Shown piece after piece: positions 55,401-64,000 of a stretch of 64,000 nucleotides of DNA. Each line of letters begins with the position of its first letter. The stretch's first letter is position 1. This DNA is from Blepharisma stoltei (taxonomy: Eukaryota > Ciliophora > Heterotrichea > Heterotrichida > Blepharismidae): positions 186,001 through 250,000 of the forward strand of contig CAJZBQ010000041.1 in assembly GCA_914767885.1 (NCBI GenBank), given 5' to 3'. The notes beneath the pieces were generated by a model, which had not been told where the DNA came from, made no database searches, and was given only the letters and a program-made list of their open reading frames with translations. The position numbers and the translations under genes were made by a program.

Positions 55401-57344
55401 ATCTTTTTCGTAACTCTAATTTGTGCAAAGAAGGGATAAACGCAACGATTGAAGAGCCTATCAATTTGAAAAACCTCAATTATGATCTGGGGAGGAATTT
55501 CTATCGTTTTTGGCAAAATGCTCTTCATAAAGAAGGAGAAGTATGCAATCAATGCCCAGGTCTATATCAGAGACATTCTCCAGGGCTATATTGAACCTTT
55601 AGATGGAGACTACACCTTCGTTCAGGATGGGGCAACAGCCCATACTGCAAGGCAGACTATGGAATATTGCAGAGAAAACGGGATTGATGTGAAGACTCAA
55701 TCGCCGAAGAGCCCAGATCTCAATCCAATTGAGATGATCTGGGCCAATTTGAAGAGGAAAGTGGAGAAAAGAAGGCCTGACAGCAAAGCCAGACTAATTG
55801 CTGCCATTCAGGAGCCATGGGACGAAAATTTCTTTTGAGGAAGTGCAAAATTCCATTCTTAAGGTGAAAAAATGAAGAGCAAGGCAGGTCATTGAAGCGC
55901 AAGGAGAATGGAGTTAATAAGCTAATTTAATCTATTCTCTAAAAAGGGGAGAGTAAAGTGGGAAGGACTGGGAAGGACTCGGGCCTGCTAACCCTCTGCA
56001 GGCAAATGTAAGGTAAACTCCTCTATAATTACTCAATTAAATTAATCAGAAACTATTTTTTAAAAAAAACTAAGATTTGCGACATCAAAAAAAAATTAAA
56101 AAAACTAGAAATTGCGACAAATGTATTTGCACTAGAAAATGCGACAAACGAGGTCCTGTAAATTTTTTTTTCCCTTAAAAAAAAACTAGAAAATGCGACA
56201 AACGAGGGGGGGGGTACTATACTTTTACCTTTTATTTCAATCTCATCTGGTAAGTCAAGAGCTGATTCTAAGCTATCAAACTCGCCATATAGCAAGTACC
56301 TCGAGTTTGGGCTGAAATGAACAATTATTTCCTCCTCTCCGGTATCTATTGTGTTATCTACCATCACCTCTACTATTCTGCATTTCTTGCTAATTTCGCT
56401 GATGGCATCTTCTAATGAGATCTCCCCTGGTATTGTAATTTTTATCGAGTATCGGGTAAAGTTAATTTCTCCGTTCTTCATCGAGAGTCCAACAGGGCCA
56501 TGAGCTTTCTTTCACAGCGCTCCACCGCAACTCAGCCTTTCTTTGCCATCGTGTGCCTTGCTGGTTCATTAATAAAGGTCACCAGTGCATCACCAGACGG
56601 CAACATAATTGCCTTTAGTATGTCTCCTGGCCTTGATGTTCTTTCCAACTCCCAAAATCATCGAAATGTATAGTTCTCTCTTCTCATCTCTATCTCCATT
56701 AACCAGGAATTTAGATAGGTAAATTTTCAGTGGTGTTTCGCAAAAGCTGGAGTCGCTTATTGTTGGGAGTATTTGTGTTGGTGCCTTAAAAAGCCAAAAA
56801 GAAAGCCCTTGTCGCACATTTTCTGAAATTTCAGCGTTTCCTGGACAGCTCGAAGTTTTGTTTTTGGTCATTTAATGGTAAAAAATAAAAGTAAAATTTC
56901 TTTAACAGAAAAAAATTTTTTATGAAAAAAAATTTGATATATAAGTGATAATTAGTATAATGAAATCTCGAGCTAATTCTGTTTAATTTAAAAAAATTGC
57001 GTTTTAAAACATAAATTTTATAAATTAAATTAATATTTGCTTCCTAATTTTTGCAAATTAGGATTTTTTTTAAAAAAAATTAACCCCTTTCCATGAGTGA
57101 ACAAAATTTTTTTGTTCACTCACGGAGGGGGGAGTAAGAAATTAGGTATCTCAATTTCTTGACCAGATGATGTAGACATGTCTCTTAGTTGTTCTTTAAA
57201 AGAAGGGTGCATATAAGCAGAAAGGCTTTGAATTATATTCGCCAAATCATTCCACAGCCTCCCCGTACACTTGTATCCTAGTGCAGTAATCTCATCTAGT
57301 CTCCTCTGTTCATGGCAGTTGTAAAACCAATATGTCCCTTCCAT
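52441..57344 (-). CDS. Leucine-rich repeat protein split by a 3.9-kb insertion
   Basis: 336 residues once 53242-57134 is removed. Exon 1 (57135-57344) encodes MEGTYWFYNCHEQRRLDEIT.. with a helical start. Exon 2 carries ribonuclease-inhibitor-type LRRs (LRFNNCGLSEELVDML, LQTLSLRCCNLGNEAIHGI, LKALDLYGNCFNTL, LVHLNLAKNNLTDDHI, FKRLNLSLNNISSDHYL), a Lys-rich insert at about 250 and a C-terminal repeat. Such LRR proteins in ciliates are often ciliary (LRRC/T-complex-like). The junction PNFL|ATSFHF is in frame. No enzyme domain seen. Confidence 0.8.
54293..56220 (+). mobile_element. Tc1/mariner-type transposon
   Basis: About 1.93 kb, with ends TATAGTACCCCCCC and its complement and a TA target. Excision rejoins the surrounding LINE-like ORF in frame (gene strand GKS|IRLGHAG). 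Four copies of CTCGTTTGTCGCATTTTCTA-like motifs lie inside each terminus in inverted orientation (left near 54303, 54331, 54387, 54442; right near 56071, 56103, 56131, 56184). Confidence 0.85.
54691..55905 (+). pseudogene. DDE transposase of Tc1/mariner type, frameshifted
   Basis: An N-terminal helix-turn-helix region (KQIQERLAACGKDMSLTTIR, ILGTSKRTIERI) is followed by the catalytic triad parts: IFSDECYV (first D), FVQDGATAHTA (second D) and SPKSPDLNPIEMIW (E). Trp codons include TGA. At least three frame changes (near 54765, 54930, 55480) break the reading, so no active product is expected. The SPDLNPIE box with E and the spacing to DGATAHT fit the DD34E group. Confidence 0.85.
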
Positions 57345-57377
57345 ATTTAAATTAAAATCACTATTACTCTGAATGAA

Positions 57378-59157
57378 TTATTTCAATGGTATCTCTATTT
57401 TCATTTCTTTAAGAGTCTCTTTGATGCTGTTTACAAGATGGAGTGTACTTTCTGTGTCATGATCTCCTAATACTGAAACTCTAAATGTCTTACTTCTTAT
57501 AATTCTAACTAATAAATAATTAATTTTTAAAAAATTAATTAAATAAATAAAAAATCTTAATGAAAACGGAGCTAGCACTTTTAGTGACGCAGGTTGGGTA
57601 AATCCAAACTCCCTTTTCACACAACGCATTTTGGAAAGTATTAAAATCCCAGTTAGGATGGCTAGGCTGATAATATGTAGTTACACACAAAGCCTGGTTT
57701 TCAGGAGCTAGGAAAGGCTTAAACCCTATTTTATGAAGCTCTGAATGCATCACTCTTTGATTTTCTCTTACTCCCCCCCCCTTTTAATTGGAACAAAAAA
57801 TTTTGTTCCAATTTAAAGGGGGTAAAAAAAATTTTTTAAAAAAAAAAATTATATAAAAATTTAAAAATTTATCGAATTAGATTAATAAATTTATTTAATA
57901 ACATGCTATTTACTCTTTATCCTTTAAAATAAAGCAAGATGTACTAAACTTTCATTATTAGTTAATACGCCACTATTAATTGGTATCAAAACTATTTGCA
58001 CAAAAATTATTATTTTTATTTTTAAAACAAAATTAAAAAAAAAAATTGTTAGAAAATTTATCGATCAAAGTGCTAATTTTATTTAAATAAGATGTTATTT
58101 ATACTCTATTCTTTTAAAATAAAGCAAGAAATAAGTAAATTTTGAATTTTAGTTAAGAAGAAACATTTAACTTATATCAAAAATTTTTACATAAAAATTA
58201 TGATTTTTATATATAAAATGTTTTATTATAAAATTCAATTTTTTTCCAATTTAAAGGGGGGTTAATTTACCAAAAAAGTGGAAATTTTACCTTTATTTTG
58301 TTCCAATTTAAAGGGGGGGGAGTTAAGATCTCAAGCCTTCTTTGAATTCCTCCATGTTCTTCAGCTTCACATAAAGATGCATGAAGAGCTGCCAGCATAT
58401 GTGTAGGAGGAGTAAATCTGAATTGGCCGTAATTTTTAAGCTGATAGTCCCATTGGTCATATAAGTCAAGAGATAAGGAATGTGCTAAGCCTTTAGTCTT
58501 TTTTAATTGGTTTAGCTCTGCAAGGACAAGTCCAGAACCAGGGTGTCCTTGTAAGAATTTATTGAATGATGTGCAGTAATAATGGATTTTGGCTGATTTT
58601 AAATCAATAGGTGCCATTCCAAAAGAGCTGATCCCGTCAATGATTTTTACAAGCCCTGGCTTGGTTTCATTTAAAGCTTGACAAATTGAACTCAGTGGGT
58701 TAAGCATTCCTGTAGGGGTTTCAGAATGGACCATTGAGAAATGGGTGATATTATCTTCTAATGCATTTACTACATCACTCGGAGTGATTGACTGATTTTC
58801 TGGCTTTTCTATCACTTTATAAGGGATTTTAAGTGTCCTAGCTATTTTTTCAATGTTCATACCATAATGCCCATTTCTTGCCACAAGAATTTTTTCGCTC
58901 CCATCTTTTTTAATTGCTCCTAGGGCTCCTTCAACTCCATATGATCCAGGTCCTTGCATGATAATCGTTGTATATTCTGTTTCGCTCAGCTCAGCAATCC
59001 TCAGTACCTTAACTTTAATTTCTTCAACCATCCTGCTAAATGTAGGATCCCTTGACCCATAGTCAATTAAAACAGCATCTTTGGTTCTTTGGGTAGTTTT
59101 TACTGGGCCAGGGGTATAAAGTGTAGGAAAGCTGAACCTGAAGAACCTCCTGATCAT
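57378..59157 (-). CDS. 2-aminoethylphosphonate-pyruvate aminotransferase-like
   Basis: 380 residues after removing two IESs (555 and 82 bp). Class V aminotransferase fold: LYTPGPVKTTQRTK at the N-terminus, IDYGSRDPTFS, IMQGPGSYGVEGALG, HSETPTGMLNPL, and VKIIDGISSFGMAPIDL with the D before the PLP region; FNKFLQGHPGSG holds the PLP Lys in its usual place. C-terminal domain: RENQRVMHSELHKIGFKPF, then VTKSA|KTFRVSVLGDHD. These fit PhnW (converts 2-aminoethylphosphonate and pyruvate to phosphonoacetaldehyde and alanine) better than serine-glyoxylate aminotransferase. Ciliates are known for aminoethylphosphonate-containing lipids, so the role is plausible. It starts 56 bp from the divergent receptor-like gene. 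Confidence 0.75.
57491..57572. other. 82-bp IES in aminotransferase gene
   Basis: AT-rich, TA-bounded. Removal joins VTKSA to KTFRVSV in frame. Confidence 0.82.
57769..58323 (-). mobile_element. Family C MITE in aminotransferase gene
   Basis: 555 bp, TA to TA. Left hairpin of CCCTTTAAATTGGAACAAAA; two direct copies on the right around a spacer whose minus strand reads GGTAAAATTTCCACTTTTTT. Removal joins RLEIL to RENQRVMH exactly. Only one copy seen in this window. Confidence 0.9.
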
Positions 59158-59213
59158 TTATAAATTATGACTAAAATCCCATTAAAGCTCTGGATATTAC
59201 AATAAATATTGAA

Positions 59214-61047
59214 ATGATGCTGATCATTTTATTATTTGTGACTGCGTCATTTGCGAAGTATATATCAAATGTTGTCACTTTAGGGGCTGGCCAGCAGTGG
59301 AAATATATAAGCAAATTTGCTGTTGATGTAGGGGCTGGGGAATGGGAATTGAAAGCAAAATTCAATAAGCCTATAAATGAGACGTATAAGGACGATATAT
59401 CACTGGTCGCAAGTGTATATATTGATGATAACTGGGATGAAGTTATGGACACAAATGACTGCAAAACAAAAGTGGATTTATCGAGGAGAGAAAGATTTTT
59501 ATTCCTTAATCCAAATGGAGAGTGGTCAGAACAATTGAATGGTAAATTATCTCAGAAGCTAAGACCGCACATATGATATTTTGCTATATCTGACTGTGAA
59601 GGCAAATTATACCATGTTATATAAAAATCATGTTTTTAAATTTAAAAATATTATAAAGAAATATTCAATGTAAAATAATATATCAGACAAAACAAGGATT
59701 AAGGTAGAAATGCATTTTGTGAATGAAGGGCATTCTGAGTTCTCTACTGAAGATAATGGCTTAGTCTATCTATATCCTATTCTGCTAGTGCTCTATCTAA
59801 TTGCCTTATCAGGAAACATATTCAGGCTGATAAAAATGTTCCAGAAAACTAATGATATCGAAACAAATGTAATTTTTTTTAATTCATCGATAGGCTGTCA
59901 GTTCGGAGGAATTTTCTTCCAATGCATCCACCTTTGGGTATACTCTTACAATGGTAAAGGAATCACAGTCTTTGATTTTTTTTCACAGTCTTTACTACCT
60001 TCCTTTGTGAGCGAGCAAACACATTGGAAAAATCCCTATTTTTTTGGCCTAAGTCTACCCTTTGTGAAGAGCAAAAAATTTTTTGAAAAAATATTTTGAT
60101 ATATAATTGATGATTAATATATACCGTGAGCATGGTTTTAGATCGACCTGAGAACCCATCCCTTGAGGTTTTAGCTTTATTGAAATCTACAAATTGAATT
60201 TGAATTGCCAAATGCTTAGTGAGGGACTTGTCATTTTGAATTAACAATTTCGTTCAAACTGAAACCGTCAAGGGGGAGGGGAGGGAGTTTAAGATCGAGC
60301 CATACCTGTTCTGAAGGTAAAATGAAATCTATAGCTAATTCTGTCAAATTTTAAAAGACTGCATTTTAAAACATAAACTTTAAAAATTAATTTTCTCAAT
60401 TTTCTCAATTTTAGCAATTTTTTAAACAGTGAAAAAAAAAATACTAATATATATTTTTATAAAAAATTAAAAACGTAAAACAAAGAAAATTTTGTTTTTA
60501 CTCATGGATGGGGAAATTAGAAATTGTTTCGACATTGATTATTACTATTCTTTTTATTTTAATGGCAACTGGCTGGACTTTAAAGCAAAAAGAATTTCCT
60601 GATGCTGATGTGTATATACCAGTTGGACTAATGGTGGTTTTGCTTAATTTGGTAATCGTGGGACTAGGAAGAATTACAGATGATTCATATTATAAATTCA
60701 GTGATTACGAAGGAATTATTGGATTTTTATTGATTTTAATAAGAATTGGGCTCTGGGGATGGTTTATTTATTTAATTAGAGGCTTAATGACGAAAGTTCA
60801 TGGCAAAATGAGCCAGTTTGTTACACAATTTGCAGCATTGGCGACTATTTACTTTTTAGCTTTGCCTGCTCTTATTATCATTTCATGGCTGTTTGCACCT
60901 TATTTTAGAAACAAAGTAGTTATTTTAGGCTCTACAGTTATACAAATGGGAGTTTTTGTATTTCTAACACATCTTTTTAGTGAAAAAAGCACTTATTATA
61001 AAATTTCGTCAATGTCGGACAGTGTTTTACCAGGTAAAATGCGTTAA
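59214..61047 (+). CDS. GPR180/TMEM145-like seven-transmembrane protein
   Basis: 407 residues after removing two IESs (85 and 525 bp). Signal peptide MMLIILLFVTASFAK. An extracellular, Trp-containing domain (QQWKYISKFAVDVGAGEWEL) includes FLNPNGEWSEQ and YFAISDCEGK, signatures of the GPR180/TMEM145 (GpcrRhopsn4) family, then HFVNEGHSEFS. Seven hydrophobic spans begin at YLYPILLVLYLIALSG and end LSLTHLFSE-like. A family of orphan receptors involved in secretion or signalling. W in HIWYFAI is TGA. The second IES falls at the third membrane segment. Confidence 0.75.
59620..59704. other. 85-bp IES in receptor-like gene
   Basis: AT-rich, TA-bounded. Removal joins KLYHVI to EMHFVNEG in frame. Confidence 0.88.
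59993..60517 (+). mobile_element. Degenerate family A element with nested hairpin
   Basis: 525 bp, TA to TA, starting TACTACCTTCCTTTGTGAGC and containing TTGGAAAAATCCCTATTTTT. The right end is too decayed to show the hairpin. A roughly 200-bp insertion (60117-60318) interrupts the interior just where the A copies read TAATTAGTATAATGAAATC. Removal joins DFFSQSL to EIVSTLIITILF in frame. Confidence 0.8.
60117..60318. repeat. Hairpin element nested in a family A copy
   Basis: Imperfect inverted repeat: TACCGTGAGCATGGTTTTAG.. against ..CCTGTTCTGAAGGTA, with CTTGAGGTTTTA against GAAACCGTCAAG further in. Not related to the other palindromes in sequence. Confidence 0.55.
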
Positions 61048-61600
61048 CTTAATATAATTACTTTAGTTAAGCCAAAATTTATTCTACTAATATTTAATTA
61101 ATTGCCCGCTGTAAATTAATTTTATACAAAAATATTTTTTCGCTGTAAAGAAAATAATCTTTTCTGCTAATAAACATTCACATTATTGTTCTAAATTACC
61201 CGAAACAAGGTTATTAGAGCATAAGTACTAAGCTTAATCAAGTAGCTTTGACTCCACAAACTTAAGAATATTAATAACGCCTCCAAAATTATCGAATTAA
61301 ATATGGTATTACTATATTTCGTTTGAACTATTAGGCAAGAACTTCAAACGACATAGCCTTTATTTTTTCACGAATGAGATTGAATAGTATAATAACATAA
61401 TTTTAAAAATACTCAGTTTCTTTAAAAATAAGAAGCAAGCGGCTTGTAATTATATATCACAAAGGTGCCTGAGAAAATGGCATAATTAACGTGCAGCAAT
61501 TAATCTTACCAAATTTAAAATAAATTATTAAGCTGCTCCTAAAAGTCACATTATATAGATAGTGCAATTTTAGTAGGCATTCATATGTAAAATTTATAAA
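61048..61600. other. AT-rich intergenic gap
   Basis: No gene or repeat recognised. The promoter of the next gene is expected in the last part. Confidence 0.5.
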
Positions 61601-63097
61601 ATGGACAAATCAAAAGAAGTCAAGCTAAGAAAAGCAGTCTTACTAATTAGTGATGTCTGCCAACAGCAGCTAAAAGGCCAACAGAGAGTTCAAACTCTGA
61701 TTTCTGAGCTCATTATGCTTCTAGACGAATGCTTTGGCGAAGAGCATGCCACTGAAATATTGAACGCACTAACTGACAACAGTGATGGCTTTTTTCAACC
61801 AAGAGGCCTTGTATTCACATTGAGATTTTCTTTAATCGCCAGAAAAATTATGTCGAAAAAGGTAAAATTCTCCTTTAACATGATGAAATGTATTTTTAAA
61901 GAATTCAAAAGAGAGTCAGCTTTAAACCCATCTCAGGTCTCAGAGCACAAAATAAGAAGCTTCTTTAGCTCTCCAGAGCCCAGAAAAAATGATACATGCA
62001 TTGACGAGAATAAATCTTGTGATTTAGTTTTCAGCAGAGTTAGCGAAGCAGATGCTGATTATTCAGCATATAAGAAAAAAAGAACAAAGGAAATGGGCGA
62101 TGTGCTAAAAAATCAAAATGAAAAATTAATTAAAGAAAAGACGTTTTTGGATTGGAGAAATAAAATGATGATGAATAAATACAAATGGATTGGGATTTTG
62201 AACAATTGTATTAAGATTTTTAAGAGATGTTTGGGGAAGCATTTTGGGAAATTTTTGATAGGAGGGAAGGCTAGGCTGAGATCAAAGAGTGCACTTTGTA
62301 GGCTAATTAAGAAGGCTGATATTAAAAAATGCCAATCTCTGTTTAAAGTTTGGAAAAAAACTCAAATTCATTTAAGAAACAAATCTGATTCCTCAAAAAT
62401 ACAGCAATCACAAACTAAGAAGTGAAACTTATACAATGCAAGAAAAGTAATTGCCGGACTAGAGCAAGCCCTTTTTTATTTTTTCCTTGAAAAGGCATTC
62501 ACTGCAATTATCGGTAGACTCTCAAAGCTTGAAAGATTTGAAAAGCCTTTGAATGATACAAAGCATCAAAAAATCAGAGCATCTGGCCCAAATCATGATG
62601 AAAAAATTGGGGCAGAAACTCCTTCCTTTAAGACAAGCACAATCCAAAATCAAGCCCTTGTCGATTTTGGGGCGTCTCCTATTGAGAGTTCTTCAAATAA
62701 ACTTTCCTTTTCTCAATTATCAAGCATTTCAATATTTGGATATTTAAAGAGTGATAATGAAGATTTAAGTAAAACAATTGGCTCTTTTAACCCTGATAAT
62801 GAATCGAGTAGATCAATATGTGATGAAAGCAGCTTAAGCCTTTTTGGGCCTGGGGATGAAAAAGAAATAAAAGATATAATTAATACATCTAATGAAAGTT
62901 TAGAAAAAGGTGAAATTCCTAAGAAAGAAGATAAAAGGCAGACGCCTGACAATTTAAAAGTTCCAAGACCTCCAAAAAACATTGCAAAATTAAGAAGAAA
63001 TATGCAATCTGAAAAGCGCACTCAAAGTAGTCCAAGGCCAGAAAGAGAAGAAATTAAGGAAAATAGTGCAGACAGCCAAGAAAAAGATTCGATATAG
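61601..63097 (+). CDS. Unknown 498-residue protein
   Basis: One in-frame TGA (Trp, at about 62424) joins the two parts into a single ORF to TAG at 63097. N-terminal helical region (VLLISDVCQQQLKGQQRVQT..), a Lys-rich middle with KTFLDWRNKMMMNKYKWIGI, FGKFLIGGKARLR and LFYFFLEKAFTAIIGRLS segments, and a Ser/Asn-rich, disordered C-terminal third (about 310-498). No IES. Domain not recognised; perhaps a heterotrich lineage protein. No transmembrane span is convincing. Confidence 0.65.
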
Positions 63098-64000
63098 CTT
63101 GTTGCGCTTTTTTCCGTACTGATAAGGAAAATCTGATTTTGAGAACGGATTTGGTGTTTTAAACGACTTTCTCAATGGATTAAGGGATTAGCTTATTCTT
63201 TAATTTATTTTAAAAACATTTTTGAGGCAAATAAAATTGTTTAATATAATATGCTCTATTGCAGCAATATTGCGATTGGCTGAGAGCAGCAAACAGTGGA
63301 TTTCAAGTCCTAGTTTACTTAGTAGAGTAATGCACTTCATACTTTTACCTATTTCTTGCTGGAATTTGGTGTGTTAACATCATTTTTTGACACATTTTTA
63401 ACAAAGCTAATTTTTTGAACTGCCTAAAAAAAATTTAAAAATCGGCATAGGAGTGGATGATGGCTTTGAGGAGTATTTGAAGCACCTTCAAGATGTAGCT
63501 TATGCTTAAGATATTAAGGAAAACTATATAGGGCTCTGAGTAATGTCATTTTCTTTCCCATGTTAAAGCCCTCTTTAAAAATTCACATAGAGTCTGATGA
63601 TTTTATAAACACAAAAGTGGGTGATACCTTTGAGGTATAATTGAAGCACCTCGATAGCAAGCTTATAGTAGGAATATCAGAGGTAAATTAATTAAGACCT
63701 TGGAGAGAAAATTTTACTTTTTATTATTGTGAATGCCATCTTTGTTTAAAAATTAAATAATCATTTAGATGAATATAAATTTCTAGTGAAATAAACGCAC
63801 ACTTAATAGCATTCTTGCAACTGGATTATCAGAGGCAAATTCACAAAGAACTTGGAGAAAATTTTTAATTTATCATTGTGAAAAACCATATTTGAAGGAA
63901 AGTTAAATAATCCTTGATGAAGATTATATACTAAAAAGTGGGCGATGCCTTTCCAGGGAAAATTAAAGGATATTAAAGGCATGCTTACAGTTACAAGATC
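63098..64000. repeat. Degenerate tandem repeats of about 160 bp
   Basis: Related blocks at about 63460, 63625 and 63945 (GATGGCTTTGAGGAGTATTT; GATACCTTTGAGGTATAATT; GATGCCTTTCCAGGGAAAAT), spaced about 165 and 320 bp. Another shared phrase (ATATCAGAGGTAAATT..CTTGGAGA; TTATCAGAGGCAAATT..CTTGGAGA) lies near 63680 and 63830. No ORF. The array runs past the window end. Confidence 0.6.

Larger units (their letters stand above)
53339..56887 (-). mobile_element. LINE-like retroelement remnant, internally deleted
   Basis: Flanked by an A/T direct repeat (AAAATTTTTTTTAA left, AAAATTTCTTTAA right). On the minus strand it starts with a gag-like ORF (ATG at 56871) and later has a Cys/His knuckle (CEVCQQMGHNESGH) and a short region with CKECKTWETEEHV, like the Cys/His end of LINE reverse transcriptases. 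It ends with strong hairpins (GGCCATAAGGCC; GCAGCAGTGCGCTGCTGC) before 53339. Most of the RT is absent and there are frameshifts. About 1.6 kb without the inner element. Confidence 0.65.
53242..57134. mobile_element. Triple-nested insertion (family A + LINE-like + Tc1/mariner)
   Basis: Outermost is a family A MITE (TA at 53242 and 57135). Its left part ends near 53338 and it resumes near 56888. A LINE-like element (about 53339-56887) sits inside, and a Tc1/mariner element (about 54293-56220) sits inside that. Removing the whole restores the LRR frame. Confidence 0.9.

Noticed and set aside
1761-63097. Many genes appear broken by TGA stops
   Set aside because: TGA falls at invariant Trp positions (WDTAGQE, kinase loop, Thg1) and no gene needs it as a stop, so it is read as Trp.
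1-64000. Loxodes, Tetrahymena or Paramecium origin
   Set aside because: Genes end on TAA and TAG and these are not used as Gln, while TGA is Trp and introns are 15 nt; this points to Blepharisma rather than those ciliates. Species is not proven.

Overview
The window looks like germline (micronuclear) DNA of a heterotrich ciliate, most likely Blepharisma. Three signs support this. (1) TGA reads as tryptophan inside conserved motifs (the W of the Rab WDTAGQE box at 16414, the glycine loop of a kinase, the LP-x-x-W before the Thg1 metal site), while genes end only on TAA or TAG. (2) Five introns are exactly 15 nt, start GTA, end TAG and carry A at position 10. (3) About 31 insertions of 63 to 3893 bp interrupt coding sequences, and removing each one restores the reading frame. 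They are internally eliminated sequences (IESs) or IES-like insertions. For every multi-insertion gene modelled here the rejoined length is a multiple of three.

Layout. 1-12.6 kb: AGC kinase, zinc-finger protein, dynein light intermediate chain, PAP2-like membrane protein, two small proteins, and a 76-residue MGC-start ORF bracketed by two MITEs. 12.6-21.5 kb: Na+/H+ antiporter-like protein, TTC29-like TPR protein, Rab GTPase, PARN nuclease, small membrane protein. 22-31 kb: NOT3/5, V-ATPase subunit A, 3-hydroxyacyl-CoA dehydrogenase, NF-YC, B-box/kelch protein. 31-43 kb: SPATA17-like IQ protein, small GTPase-like protein, a 904-residue TPR protein, SPB4/DDX55-like helicase, and RPN9 head to head with Thg1. 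44-52 kb: unknown proteins, a coiled-coil protein, a compact three-ORF island, a RING protein. 52-63 kb: an LRR gene split by a 3.9-kb triple-nested insertion, 2-aminoethylphosphonate aminotransferase-like enzyme, GPR180/TMEM145-like receptor, unknown protein. 63-64 kb: degenerate tandem repeats.

Mobile DNA falls into five kinds. (a) MITE families A (about ten copies), B and C share one terminal design (four TIR copies, one end a tight hairpin, the other a direct repeat around a conserved spacer) but have different TIR sequences. (b) A Tc1/mariner element with a decayed transposase carries four TIR-motif copies at each end. (c) GC-richer retroposon-like elements are flanked by 5-15 bp direct repeats and sit inside ORFs. 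(d) Near-perfect palindromes have unrelated arms inside TATATA borders. (e) Short AT-rich IESs of 63-85 bp lack TIRs.

The genes are unrelated housekeeping, ciliary and signalling genes, each its own transcription unit; there is no operon. What unites the window is dependence on precise DNA elimination: about 17 of some 33 genes are unreadable as they stand.
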